Assembly: GCA_041946685.1 (NCBI GenBank)
Contig: JBHGAV010000003.1
Coordinates: 53,859-117,858 of the forward strand
DNA: 64,000 nt
Reading direction: 5' to 3'
Source of the DNA: JBHGAV01 sp041946685
GTDB taxonomy: Bacteria; Acidobacteriota; Terriglobia; Bryobacterales; Bryobacteraceae
Within the stretch, counting starts at the first letter, position 1, and each line of letters starts with the position of its first letter. The notes beneath the pieces were generated by a model. It did not search any database. It had not been told where the DNA came from and was given only the letters and a program-made list of their open reading frames with translations. A program made the position numbers and the translations under genes. This document shows positions 44,529-52,793 of the stretch, one piece after another.

Positions 44529-46004
44529 CTACGCCCCGCGTTCTGCTCTGGGCGCCTCCGACCTCTTCCGGATCTCGATGCTCAACCGCTTGATTTTCTG
44601 ATTCAGCGTCGACAAAGGTACGTTCAGACTCGCAGCCGCCTCCGTCTGACTCCAGCCGGCTCGCTCCAGGTGCTCCACGATGACGCGCCGTTCGAAGTCC
44701 GCGACGATCTCGTAGAGGGAGGCATCCGGGGCAAGCCCGCCGCTCTCGTCCCTGCGGATGCGCAGTCCCGCCGCCTGGAGCAGGTGGTCGGGCAACACGT
44801 TCACGGGGACCAGCGGCGAGGTGGCCAGCACCACGGCGCGCTCCACCACGTTCTCCAGCTCCCGAACGTTTCCCGGCCAGTTGTGATCCATGAGCAACTG
44901 CACGGCCTCCGGCTCGAAATGCAGGACGCTCCGGCCGTCCGGCCCCAGAAACTTGTCGTTTTCGCGGCTGTACTTGGTGAAGAAGTGCTCGACCAGGGGA
45001 GGGATGTCTTCCTTCCGCTCCCGTAAGGGGGGCAAGGCGATGTTGATCACGTTGAGACGGTAGTAGAGGTCCTCACGGAATTTCCCCTCCTCCACAAGTC
45101 TCTTCAGGTCGGCGTTGGTCGCCGCGATGATGCGCACGTCGACACGGATCGTTTCCGACGAGCCGAGCGGCATGAACTCCCGCTCTTGAATCACCCGCAG
45201 CAGCTTGGCCTGGGTCTCGGCGCCGATCGTCCCGATCTCGTCGAAGAAGATCGTCCCCCGGTCCGCGATCTCGAAGTAACCCTTCCGGGACGCCACCGCG
45301 CCCGTGAACGCTCCCTTGGCGTGTCCGAACAGCGTCGACTCCAGCAGGTCCGGGGGTAGCGACCCGCTGTTGACCGGAACGAACATGTGTTCCGCGCGCG
45401 GTGAGTTGGCGTGTATGGCCTTGGCAATGATTTCCTTGCCGGTTCCGGTCTCGCCCGTAATCAGGATCGTCGCCCTGCTGGGCGCGACTTGCGCCACCAT
45501 GTCCAGCACGCGCACCATCCGGTCGCCCTTCCCGACGATGTTCAGGAAGCTATACCGCTGCTTCAGCGTCCGCTTCAACTGGAGGTTCTCGTCCTCCAGG
45601 CGGCGTTTGGAAATCGTGCGCTCGATCTCGAGCAGCAGTTTTTCGTTCTTCCAGGGCTTCTCGAAGAAATCGTTGGCGCCCGCTTTCAGGGCCTCCACGG
45701 CCACCGGCACCGACCCGTAGGCGGTGATGACCAGGACCGGTGTCTCTCTGTCTTTCTGCCGGATCTCGCGCAGGACTTCCAAACCGGAACGGTCCGGCAT
45801 CATCAGATCCAGCAGCAGCAGATCGTAGCCACCAGCCTCGTACTTGCGCAGGCCGTCGGCCGCGTTCACCGCCGTGTCGGCGAGGTATCCTTCCTCGGTG
45901 AGCAGATAGCCCAAGCTCTCGCGGATGTCCGCCTCGTCATCCACGATGAGAATCCGGCCCTTGGTTGTTATGGGGTAGCTTTCAGCGACCGCCTGTTCAG
46001 GCAT
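44529..46004 (-). CDS. Sigma-54-dependent response regulator (NtrC family)
   Basis: A 491-residue protein with three domains. The receiver domain (residues 16-130) has RILIVDDEADIRES and the phosphorylated Asp66 in LLLLDLMMPD. The AAA+ domain (about 150-385) has Walker A ITGETGTGKEIIAKAIH, the sigma-54-contact loop GAFTGA in AKGAFTGAVAS, Walker B TIFFDEIG and the R-finger region REDLYYRLNV. The C-terminal Fis-type HTH has SQTEAAASLNVPLSTLNQKI. It activates sigma-54 promoters on phosphorylation by the histidine kinase encoded just upstream, which it overlaps by 8 bp. Confidence 0.95.
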   Translation of the reverse strand: MPEQAVAESYPITTKGRILIVDDEADIRESLGYLLTEEGYLADTAVNAADGLRKYEAGGYDLLLLDLMMPDRSGLEVLREIRQKDRETPVLVITAYGSVPVAVEALKAGANDFFEKPWKNEKLLLEIERTISKRRLEDENLQLKRTLKQRYSFLNIVGKGDRMVRVLDMVAQVAPSRATILITGETGTGKEIIAKAIHANSPRAEHMFVPVNSGSLPPDLLESTLFGHAKGAFTGAVASRKGYFEIADRGTIFFDEIGTIGAETQAKLLRVIQEREFMPLGSSETIRVDVRIIAATNADLKRLVEEGKFREDLYYRLNVINIALPPLRERKEDIPPLVEHFFTKYSRENDKFLGPDGRSVLHFEPEAVQLLMDHNWPGNVRELENVVERAVVLATSPLVPVNVLPDHLLQAAGLRIRRDESGGLAPDASLYEIVADFERRVIVEHLERAGWSQTEAAASLNVPLSTLNQKIKRLSIEIRKRSEAPRAERGA

Positions 46005-48912
46005 TCACGGCTTTCCTCAAAGCCGGGAATTCCAGCCGGAACTTTGTACCTTCCGACGGCCGGCTCTCCACTTCGATCACTCCACCATGATCGCGCACGA
46101 TGCCATATGTGATCGACAGCCCCAAACCGGTCCCCTTCCGTGATGCCTTGGTCGTAAAGAAAGGATCGTAGATTCGATTGAGGTGTTCGGGCGGGATTCC
46201 CAGGCCCGTGTCGCTGACTTCGACCCGCAGCGCCCGGCCCGATTCCCAGGCTTTAACCTCCAGCGTGCCGCCCTGCTCCATGGCGTCCCGGGCGTTCAGG
46301 AACAGATTCAGAAAGACCTGCTGAAGCTGCCCGGAGTTACCTCGAATCGGCGGCAACCCGTCCTGGACCTCCACCTTTACCTGGACGCCCGACTTCTCCA
46401 TCTGGTGCTGAACCAGGGTGAGCGTCTCGCCGACCACCTTTCCCAAGTCCACGTCCTCGAACTTGCGGGGGCCGGTCCGGGAGAAGTTCAACAACGAGTT
46501 CACGATCTCGCTGGCGCGGAAAGTCTGCTTGGCGATCTTGTCCAAGAGCGCCGACTTGCGCTCATCGTCTTCCACCTGCTTGGCCAGCATCTGCGCGTAG
46601 GTCGAGATCACCGCCAGCGGGGTATTCACCTCGTGCGCCACGCCGGCGGCGAGCAGACCCACCGAGCTGAGTTTATCGGCCTGCACCAGCCGCCGCTCCA
46701 GTTCGTCGCGCACGGTCACATCGTCGAAGATGATCAGCCGCCCGATGCGCCGCTCGTCCCGCGAAACCAGCGGAGCGATGGCGATGTTGGCCAGCGTCTC
46801 GACGGTATCCCGCTCGCCCTCGCGTCCGGGAGCCGGCATCTCCAGCACGCCCTTGCCGTTGGTTCCCCCGGCGGCGTCCCGCCTTCGCAGGGGGAACTTG
46901 TACATGTGCTGTACGCCGCTTTCGCCCCGCGTCTCGTCGAACCTCCGCGCCAGTTCGTCCGGGAACAGAGAAGCCAGGGGCTGCCCCAGCGCCTTTTCGC
47001 GCGGAATGCCGGTCAGCCTCTCCATCTGCGTGTTCCAGCTCTCCACCCGGTCGTTCAGATCCGCCGCCAGAATGCCGACGTTGATCGATTCGATGATGTT
47101 CTCTTTGAACTCCTTGAGGCGCTCGTTCTCTTCCACCTTGTGCTGGAGCGAGCTGTACAGGCGCGTGTTCTCGACGGCGATGCCCACCGAGCCCGCCAGC
47201 GTCACCAGCATCTCCACGTCCTCGCTCGGCAGGAAGTCGCCCTTGTCCGTGCGGCTCACCCCAATATACGCGATGGTCCTCCCCCTCACGGTGCAGGGCA
47301 CGTAGTAGGTGAGGTCCAGGTCCGCGATGGTCCTCCGCACCGAGGCCGGCCAGCGCCGGGACGGAACATCCAGCGGATGACGGGGCTGCTCGAAAAACAA
47401 GTACGGAATTCCGGGATCGGTTGGCAGGAAACTCAGGTCCGGCTCCTCGGTGGGAGCCTTCGCGCGCCGCTCCGGAGGGCCGAACTGGGCATGCAGACGG
47501 AAGCCGGATTCCGTCTCGTCGGCCAGGAAGAAGGCCACGCGGGATACGGAGAGTGTGCGCCGCATCCGCTCGGCGACACCGGCCAGGATGGCCTCCAGGT
47601 CGGTTTCCGAGCTGAGCTCCCGCGCGAACTCGATCAGCGTCCGCCGGTAGTCGTAACGGTCCTTGTAGAAGTAGTACCGGTCCAATTGCACCTGGATCCA
47701 TCCCCGGATGGGCTGGAAGGCGAACGCGGCGATAAGGATCAGCAGCAGTGCGGCTCCCGGGCTGAGATCCTCGAACTTCCCCAAGGAGAAGATCAGCCCG
47801 TAGAACAGGCCCAGGATGCACAGCGTGGCCAGGGTGTACACGTAGCCCTGCTGGAAAATCACGTCCACGTCCATCAGGCGGTAACGCAGCACGGCGTACG
47901 CCCAGGTCAGCGGGACCAGGCCCAGCGACAGCACCGCCATCTTCATGTAGGGGCCGGGTACCACCCCCAGGCTGTAAGGCACCACATAGAAGAGCAGGAA
48001 GGGAAGCACTCCGAAAACGGCGCCGTTACGCAGCCACTTGAGCTGCTGCCGCACAATCGCATCCTCGGCCGCTCGATGGCGCACGGTGAGAATCACCCCG
48101 CCAGCCAGGTACAGGCCTGCCAGAAGCACGAGCCAAATCCGATCCAACAGCCAGCGCAACTCCAGCGCCGGAATCGCCACACGGAGCGTGCCGGAGCTGA
48201 CCCCGAGGAAGACCGCCATCAGGACCACCGCGGGCAAATATAGGGCGACGATGCCGGCCCGGCCGCCGGTCCGCCGCCGGGTCTCGGGAAAGGCCAGGCA
48301 GAAATGCACGAACAGCGTCGGCGCCAGCAGTCCCGCCGCCACGTTGCCCCAGTAGATGACCTTGTCGAAGTTATTCAGCTTCCCCGTGTAGTGGAATGCC
48401 GACAGGACGAACGAGGCCAGGCAAAGGGCGTAGAAATGGGTCGCCCCGGGGGCGGTGCTGCGGCGGAAATACACGAACAGTCCGATCCCCAGGTAGGCGA
48501 TTCCCACCAGGTATTGGAAGTACAGCGACGGCTCCCGGCCGGCCTCGCCCACCATCACCGAGGCCTTGAATGGCACCCCCGAGCGCTCCAGTGAGTACTT
48601 GGCCGGCTGCCAGGCGCCTATCCCCACCAGGATGCGCGCCACGTCGGTGGCCTGCCCCACCGGCGTTCCGTTCATCTGGATCAGCACGTCCCCGGCCCTG
48701 ATCCCTGCCCTTGCCGCTGGGCTCCCGTCAACGACGTGGAGCGCCACGATCTTCCCGTCCTGGTCCATCCAGGTCGCGCCGTCTTCGGGAAGCCGGAAAT
48801 GCTGCTGTTGCTGGAAGTTAATACCGGCTGCCACGACCGCCGCCACGGTCAGTACAGCCAGCAACGCTCCCGCGAATTGTCGCCTCTGTTCCCCCAAGGC
48901 CCGACACCACAC
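45997..48912 (-). CDS. Membrane sensor histidine kinase with PDZ, multi-TM, GAF and PAS domains
   Basis: A 971-residue protein, GTG start. Order: an N-terminal helix (GALLAVLTVAAVVAAGI), then a PDZ-like domain at about 40-115 (DGSPAARAGIRAGDVLIQMNG). About eight membrane helices follow at 130-400. A GAF domain lies near 430-600 (YVPCTVRGRTIAYIGVSRTD), and a PAS domain near 615-740 (INVGILAADLNDRVESWNTQ). The dimerisation domain has VAHEVNTPLAVISTYAQML, with the phospho-His. The HATPase has QQVFLNLFLNARDAMEQGG, DTGLGIPPEHLNRIYDPFFTTK and GTGLGLSITYGIV. A sigma-54 promoter precedes it. The stimulus is unknown. Confidence 0.94.
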   Translation of the reverse strand: MWCRALGEQRRQFAGALLAVLTVAAVVAAGINFQQQQHFRLPEDGATWMDQDGKIVALHVVDGSPAARAGIRAGDVLIQMNGTPVGQATDVARILVGIGAWQPAKYSLERSGVPFKASVMVGEAGREPSLYFQYLVGIAYLGIGLFVYFRRSTAPGATHFYALCLASFVLSAFHYTGKLNNFDKVIYWGNVAAGLLAPTLFVHFCLAFPETRRRTGGRAGIVALYLPAVVLMAVFLGVSSGTLRVAIPALELRWLLDRIWLVLLAGLYLAGGVILTVRHRAAEDAIVRQQLKWLRNGAVFGVLPFLLFYVVPYSLGVVPGPYMKMAVLSLGLVPLTWAYAVLRYRLMDVDVIFQQGYVYTLATLCILGLFYGLIFSLGKFEDLSPGAALLLILIAAFAFQPIRGWIQVQLDRYYFYKDRYDYRRTLIEFARELSSETDLEAILAGVAERMRRTLSVSRVAFFLADETESGFRLHAQFGPPERRAKAPTEEPDLSFLPTDPGIPYLFFEQPRHPLDVPSRRWPASVRRTIADLDLTYYVPCTVRGRTIAYIGVSRTDKGDFLPSEDVEMLVTLAGSVGIAVENTRLYSSLQHKVEENERLKEFKENIIESINVGILAADLNDRVESWNTQMERLTGIPREKALGQPLASLFPDELARRFDETRGESGVQHMYKFPLRRRDAAGGTNGKGVLEMPAPGREGERDTVETLANIAIAPLVSRDERRIGRLIIFDDVTVRDELERRLVQADKLSSVGLLAAGVAHEVNTPLAVISTYAQMLAKQVEDDERKSALLDKIAKQTFRASEIVNSLLNFSRTGPRKFEDVDLGKVVGETLTLVQHQMEKSGVQVKVEVQDGLPPIRGNSGQLQQVFLNLFLNARDAMEQGGTLEVKAWESGRALRVEVSDTGLGIPPEHLNRIYDPFFTTKASRKGTGLGLSITYGIVRDHGGVIEVESRPSEGTKFRLEFPALRKAVNA

Positions 48913-48931
48913 CCTTCTGTCCTAAATCGTC

Positions 48932-48948
48932 AGCAACTTGGATGCCAA
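48932..48948 (-). promoter_or_regulatory. Sigma-54 (-24/-12) promoter of the histidine kinase/regulator operon
   Basis: Read on the minus strand, TTGGCAT (48948-48942) and TTGCT (48936-48932) are separated by five bases. This places the invariant GG and GC 10 bp apart, as in the TGGCAC-N5-TTGCA consensus with one mismatch in the -24 box. Transcription would start near 48921, about nine bases before the GTG at 48912. Confidence 0.7.
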
Positions 48949-48974
48949 GCATCCGGGTGTCAGAAAACCAGCAT

Positions 48975-49007
48975 AAACCGGCTGTGGGAAGACAGCAAAT
49001 CCGGTTT
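48975..49007. promoter_or_regulatory. Imperfect nested dyad upstream of the sigma-54 promoter (enhancer candidate)
   Basis: AAACCGG (48975-48981) and CCGGTTT (49001-49007) enclose GCTGT and ACAGC (48981-48985, 48992-48996). The dyad lies about 55-85 bp upstream of the predicted start, near the usual place for NtrC-type activator sites. No other sequence copy was checked. Confidence 0.4.
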
Positions 49008-49113
49008 TTGGAAGAGGCGAAATCCGCGGACATGTAGGGGCTTTCATTGCCGCCTGGTCAGCTCCCCCGCAGCCGGCGGGGGAGGGGCTCGCCGCTATGC
49101 CGCCGGGTTGGGC
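49008..49113. other. Intergenic remainder
   Basis: About 105 bp between the enhancer candidate and the vapBC promoter. It includes a GC-rich run (CCCCCGCAGCCGGCGGGGG, 49066-49084) that could form a hairpin with loop AGCC. No gene is seen. Confidence 0.35.
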
Positions 49114-49142
49114 TTGATATGATTTACTAGTTAGTTCATACT
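49114..49142 (+). promoter_or_regulatory. Predicted promoter of the first TA module
   Basis: TTGATA (49114-49119) and CATACT (49137-49142) are 17 bp apart. The predicted start falls at or next to the A of the ATG at 49149. There is no Shine-Dalgarno site before that ATG, so a leaderless mRNA is expected. Confidence 0.6.
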
Positions 49143-49149
49143 TGAACTA
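49132..49149. promoter_or_regulatory. Operator candidate: perfect inverted repeat over -10 and start codon
   Basis: TAGTTCA (49132-49138), TACT, TGAACTA (49143-49149) form an 18-bp dyad covering the -10 box and the first base of the antitoxin gene. This is the expected place for autorepression by a toxin-antitoxin complex. Confidence 0.65.
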
Positions 49150-49394
49150 TGATTCGGCTCAACGTCCACGAAGCCAAAACGCATCTCTCGGGCTACTTGG
49201 CGCGCCTGGCCAAGGGCGAATCGATCCTGCTGTGCAAGCACAACACGCCCATTGCCGAGATCCGCCCCTTGCCCGCCCCGCGCCGTACCAAGCGTCCTCT
49301 CGGCCTAGCGAAGGGCGCGTTCAGAGTCACTCCGGAGTTCTTCAAGCCTCTGCCTCGCTCCGTCCTTAAAGCGTTTCAAGGGGACCGGCCTTGA
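49149..49394 (+). CDS. vapB: Phd/YefM-type antitoxin of a VapBC-like module
   Basis: An 81-residue protein. The N-terminal DNA-binding fold has MIRLNVHEAKTHLSGYLARL followed by GESILLCKHNTPIAEIRPLP, typical of Phd/YefM antitoxins. The C-terminal part (KGAFRVTPEFFKPLPRSVL) should fold on the toxin and neutralise it. It overlaps the toxin gene by TTGA. Autorepression through the dyad at its start codon is likely. Confidence 0.9.
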   Translation: MIRLNVHEAKTHLSGYLARLAKGESILLCKHNTPIAEIRPLPAPRRTKRPLGLAKGAFRVTPEFFKPLPRSVLKAFQGDRP

Positions 49395-49777
49395 GACTGC
49401 TTCTTGACACATGCACTTTCCTCTGGATGGTCGCCGAGCCTGAGCAACTGACGGCCAATGCCAGGAAACTCATCGTGGATCCCTCTAGCGAGGTGTACCT
49501 GAGCGTGGTGTCCTGCTGGGAGATCGCCTTGAAGCACTCGCTTGGGCGTCTGCCTCTCCCCGAGCCACCGGGCGAGTTCATCCCCCTTCAGCGGCAGGCG
49601 CACGGAGTTGAATCGTTGCCCCTGGACGAGGAGTCCGCCCTGCACGTGGCGCGGCTTCCCATGCTTCACCACGACCCCTTCGACCGTATGCTTGCTTCCC
49701 AGGCGATCGTGCACGGGCTTGTGCTTCTCACCCCCGACAAGCAGGTTGCCCGCTACCCGGTGCGGATTTCCTGGTAG
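49391..49777 (+). CDS. vapC: PIN-domain toxin (VapC family)
   Basis: A 128-residue PIN-domain ribonuclease with a TTG start at 49391 coupled to the antitoxin stop. The acidic active-site residues are seen in RLLLDTCTFLWMV, VSCWEIALKHSLG, HHDPFDRMLASQA and LLTPDKQVARY. VapC toxins cleave tRNA or rRNA. It ends 52 bp before the padR gene, whose promoter starts only 8 bp after its stop. Confidence 0.92.
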   Translation: MRLLLDTCTFLWMVAEPEQLTANARKLIVDPSSEVYLSVVSCWEIALKHSLGRLPLPEPPGEFIPLQRQAHGVESLPLDEESALHVARLPMLHHDPFDRMLASQAIVHGLVLLTPDKQVARYPVRISW

Positions 49778-49784
49778 CGGCGTC

Positions 49785-49812
49785 TTGACAAGAGGGCGGA
49801 ACCGTGTAGAAT
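49785..49812 (+). promoter_or_regulatory. Predicted promoter of the PadR/ADOP operon
   Basis: TTGACA (49785-49790) and TAGAAT (49807-49812) are separated by 16 bp, both close to consensus. Transcription should begin near 49819, inside the operator candidate and about 11 bases before the ATG at 49830. Confidence 0.7.
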
Positions 49813-49813
49813 C

Positions 49814-49836
49814 TATCCATAGGTAATCTATGGATA
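49814..49836. promoter_or_regulatory. PadR operator candidate: 9-bp perfect inverted repeat over start codon
   Basis: TATCCATAG (49814-49822), GTAAT, CTATGGATA (49828-49836). The dyad covers the predicted transcription start and the ATG of padR. PadR dimers bind such inverted repeats, so negative autoregulation of padR and the downstream permeases is expected. Confidence 0.7.
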
Positions 49837-50165
49837 ACGCCGGCCTTTTGCCGGGCACCCTGGACATGCTCATCCTGAAGACCCTGGCTCTCCACGGGCG
49901 TTTGCACGGATACGGCATCGCCTTGCACATTAAGCGGACCTCGGAAAACGTGCTCCAGGTAGAGGAGGGTTCTCTCTACCCCGCCCTGCAACGCATGTTG
50001 ATCAAGGGTTGGGTGGAGGCCGCCTGGGGAGAGACTGAGACGGGCCGCCGCGCCCGGTTCTATCGCCTGACCGCCGCCGGCCGCAAGCGTCTCGTGGCCG
50101 AGATTTCCGAGTTCAACCGGGTCATCGGCGCCATCGGCCGCGTGATCCAACCCGCGGAGGGCTAG
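49830..50165 (+). CDS. PadR-family transcriptional regulator
   Basis: A 111-residue winged-helix protein. Typical PadR segments: GTLDMLILKTLALHGRLHGY, NVLQVEEGSLYPALQRMLIK and RRARFYRLTAAGRKRLVAE. It lacks the long C-terminal helix domain of larger PadR proteins (short, type 2). It is followed directly by three large permease genes, the first starting at the base after its stop. PadR next to ADOP permeases is a recurring acidobacterial arrangement. Its ligand is unknown. Confidence 0.93.
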   Translation: MDNAGLLPGTLDMLILKTLALHGRLHGYGIALHIKRTSENVLQVEEGSLYPALQRMLIKGWVEAAWGETETGRRARFYRLTAAGRKRLVAEISEFNRVIGAIGRVIQPAEG

Positions 50166-52793
50166 ATGGGACCGTTCTTCCGCAGGCTCCTCGCCCTCTT
50201 CCGCCGCGACCACCTCGACCGCGATCTCGAAGAAGAGATGCGCCTCCACCTGGAAATGAAGGCCGACGAAGCCGGCGACCCCGCTTCCGCCCGCCGCTCC
50301 TTCGGCAATCCCCTCCTGCTGCGCGAGCAAAGCAAGGACCTCTGGGCCTGGCGTTGGCTGGACGCGCTCGCGCGGGACATGCGTTACGCCTTGCGGACGC
50401 TGCGCCGCAGCCCCGGTTTCGTGGCTGTGGCCGTGACCACGCTCGCGCTGGGGATAGGTCTGAACCTGGCCGTCTTCGCGCTGATCTACAAGATAGTGTT
50501 GCGGCCGGTAGACTACCGGGGCGTCGACCGCTTGATGGACGTCCACCTGATCTTCACCGAGGAGCGGCGGGGCACCATCCCCATGACCTGGTCGTACCCC
50601 AAGTTCCAGGAGCTTCTCCGGTGGAACCGCAGCTTCGAAACGCTCACAGCGTTGCAGCGCAGCGTTCTGACGCTGAGCGAGGTTGAAGATCGCTTCACGG
50701 CCGAGATCGTATCGGCGAATTACTTCCGGATGATCGGCGTTAACGCCCAACGGGGGCGGGTCTTTGTTGACGAGGACGACACGCCCACCGGAGCAGGCTG
50801 CGCCCTGCTTATCTCGGATGCGCTCTGGCGAGGCAATTTCGGCGCGGATCCCGGCGCGGTCGGACGCACTCTTCGCCTCAATGGCGTGCCCATGACGATT
50901 GTGGGTGTGCTGCCGCCCGGCTTCAAAGGGGAGACTGGGCGAACCGAGGCTTGGGCGACGATGGCGGCGTATCTCACGATCGACCCGAACCCGGGAAGAG
51001 GCGCGCACAATCTTCAGGCGATTGGCCGCCTCAAAGCTGGGGTGAGTCCGAAGCAGGCGGACGAGGACGTCCGGCGCGTAGTCGCGCGCATGGAGCGTGA
51101 TCATCCGAGCGATCGAACGAGCCGGACAAAGTGGACTGGCGGCGCCCGCCCGTTGCTCGAAGCGAGGGTCGATCCGCGGTTACGGAAGGTGTTGTGGACT
51201 CTCCAGGCCGCCACCGCGTGCGTGCTGTTGATCGCCTGCGTCAACCTCGCCAACCTTCTGATTGGCCGGGGAGCCGCCAGGCGCAGGGAACTGGCCACTC
51301 GTCTGGCCTTGGGCACAGGCCGCATGGGCCTGATGCGTCAGATGCTGGTAGAGCCTGTGCTGCTGGCCTTGGCAGGTGGAACCGCCGGACTGCTCCTTGC
51401 CGCCGGCGGGGTTCGCGCCCTGGCACATTTCTTGCCCTCAGCCGGCTGGAATTTCCTCTCGTCTGGCTACACCCGTTTCATCGACCCGGCAACACTGCGC
51501 CTCGAGCTGCCGCTGGTCCTGGGCGGCGTCCTTCTGGCGCTCGCCACCGGCATCGTCTTCGGACTGCTTCCGGCATGGCAGGCTATGAGAGCCGATCTCA
51601 GCCAGGGGATCCGGAGCGGTTTAGACGTCGCCGGACCCGCGCATCTGAGGCTCCGCAACGGACTGGTCGCAGCGCAGATGGCGCTGGCGCTGGTGCTCCT
51701 TGCCAGCGCGGATCTGATGATCCGCAGTTTCGCGGCCCTGGTGGGTACGGACTTCGGCGTCGAGACCCGCAACATCCTCACGCTGAACGTACAACCTCGG
51801 ATCCGCGACCTCTCAGCGCGACGCGTGTTCTACGGCGAACTGGAGCGTCGGGTCGGCGCGCTGCCCGGCGTCGAATCGGCCGCCTTGAGCAGCGTCCTGC
51901 CGGCCTTCGGCCCGGATGAGGGTACGGTTTTGCGCATCGACGGGCGGGGCTCGCCCATCGAAACGGGCGTGTTCCAGACGTCTCCCACCTACTTCAGATT
52001 GTTTCAGGTGCCAGTCCTCGCCGGAAGAGTCTTCACCGACGCCGACCGCGAAGACCGCCCTCGCGTGGTGGTGCTCAGCGACTCGGCCGCGCGCCGCTTC
52101 TTCCCCGGTGAGAACCCGGTTGGTCGGCGGATTGAATACCCGCACGCGATTCAAAACCTTGCTGAAGTGGTCGGCGTGGTCGGCGACGTGAAGTACGGCC
52201 CGCCGGAAGAACGAACACGGCCCGTCGTCTATTCCTCAACCCTCCAGAACCGGCCGGGTTCCTTCCTGGTGGTACGGGCAGCACACGACCCTCGGCCGCT
52301 CATTCCTGCCCTGCGCCAGACTGTGCGTGCGCTCGACCGCGAGGCTCGCGTATACGACGTGAGAACGATAGCTGACATCGTCGCCCAGGCCACTTGGCGT
52401 GCCCGGCTGGCGGCGGTGTTGCTTGGCTTGATGGCCGCTCTCTCGCTGGCTCTTGCCGCTGTCGGGGTCTACGGCGTGTTCACCTATGCCGTCGCCGCGC
52501 GCTACCGTGATTTCGGAGTCCGTCTTGCGCTGGGCGCCGGCCGCTCGAGGATTCTGCGAATGGTTTTGCGCGAAGGAGCCGTGCTCTCGTCCGTCTCTCT
52601 GGCAGTCGGGCTGCCCTTCACATTTGTGCTGACGCGCCTTCTGTCAAGCCAGCTCTACCGCGTCTCGTCTGCCGATCCGCTGGCCTATTCGTCCGCGATC
52701 ATGCTGCTCGTCGCCGTGGCCATGCTGGCCTGCTACCTCCCCGCCCGCCGCGCCACGCGCATCGATCCCATGGAGGCCTTGCGCCATGAGTGA
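50166..52793 (+). CDS. ADOP-type FtsX/MacB-like permease 1
   Basis: An 875-residue protein. The N-terminal leader (FRRDHLDRDLEEEMRLHLEM) and GNPLLLREQSKDLWAWRWLD define acidobacterial duplicated orphan permeases. The first helix follows RTLRRSPGF at about residue 85, then a periplasmic MacB-type core domain, three helices with FtsX motif NLANLLIGRGAARRRELATR near 370, a second periplasmic domain, and a second FtsX unit (GVYGVFTYAVAARYRDFGVR) near 770. It ends CYLPARRATRIDPMEALRHE. No ATPase gene is adjacent. The GGAGGG site lies in the end of padR. It overlaps the next gene by ATGAGTGA. Confidence 0.93.
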   Translation: MGPFFRRLLALFRRDHLDRDLEEEMRLHLEMKADEAGDPASARRSFGNPLLLREQSKDLWAWRWLDALARDMRYALRTLRRSPGFVAVAVTTLALGIGLNLAVFALIYKIVLRPVDYRGVDRLMDVHLIFTEERRGTIPMTWSYPKFQELLRWNRSFETLTALQRSVLTLSEVEDRFTAEIVSANYFRMIGVNAQRGRVFVDEDDTPTGAGCALLISDALWRGNFGADPGAVGRTLRLNGVPMTIVGVLPPGFKGETGRTEAWATMAAYLTIDPNPGRGAHNLQAIGRLKAGVSPKQADEDVRRVVARMERDHPSDRTSRTKWTGGARPLLEARVDPRLRKVLWTLQAATACVLLIACVNLANLLIGRGAARRRELATRLALGTGRMGLMRQMLVEPVLLALAGGTAGLLLAAGGVRALAHFLPSAGWNFLSSGYTRFIDPATLRLELPLVLGGVLLALATGIVFGLLPAWQAMRADLSQGIRSGLDVAGPAHLRLRNGLVAAQMALALVLLASADLMIRSFAALVGTDFGVETRNILTLNVQPRIRDLSARRVFYGELERRVGALPGVESAALSSVLPAFGPDEGTVLRIDGRGSPIETGVFQTSPTYFRLFQVPVLAGRVFTDADREDRPRVVVLSDSAARRFFPGENPVGRRIEYPHAIQNLAEVVGVVGDVKYGPPEERTRPVVYSSTLQNRPGSFLVVRAAHDPRPLIPALRQTVRALDREARVYDVRTIADIVAQATWRARLAAVLLGLMAALSLALAAVGVYGVFTYAVAARYRDFGVRLALGAGRSRILRMVLREGAVLSSVSLAVGLPFTFVLTRLLSSQLYRVSSADPLAYSSAIMLLVAVAMLACYLPARRATRIDPMEALRHE

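Noticed and set aside
46183..48243. Plus-strand ORF of 686 codons
   Set aside because: Antisense to the histidine kinase gene, which has all expected domains.
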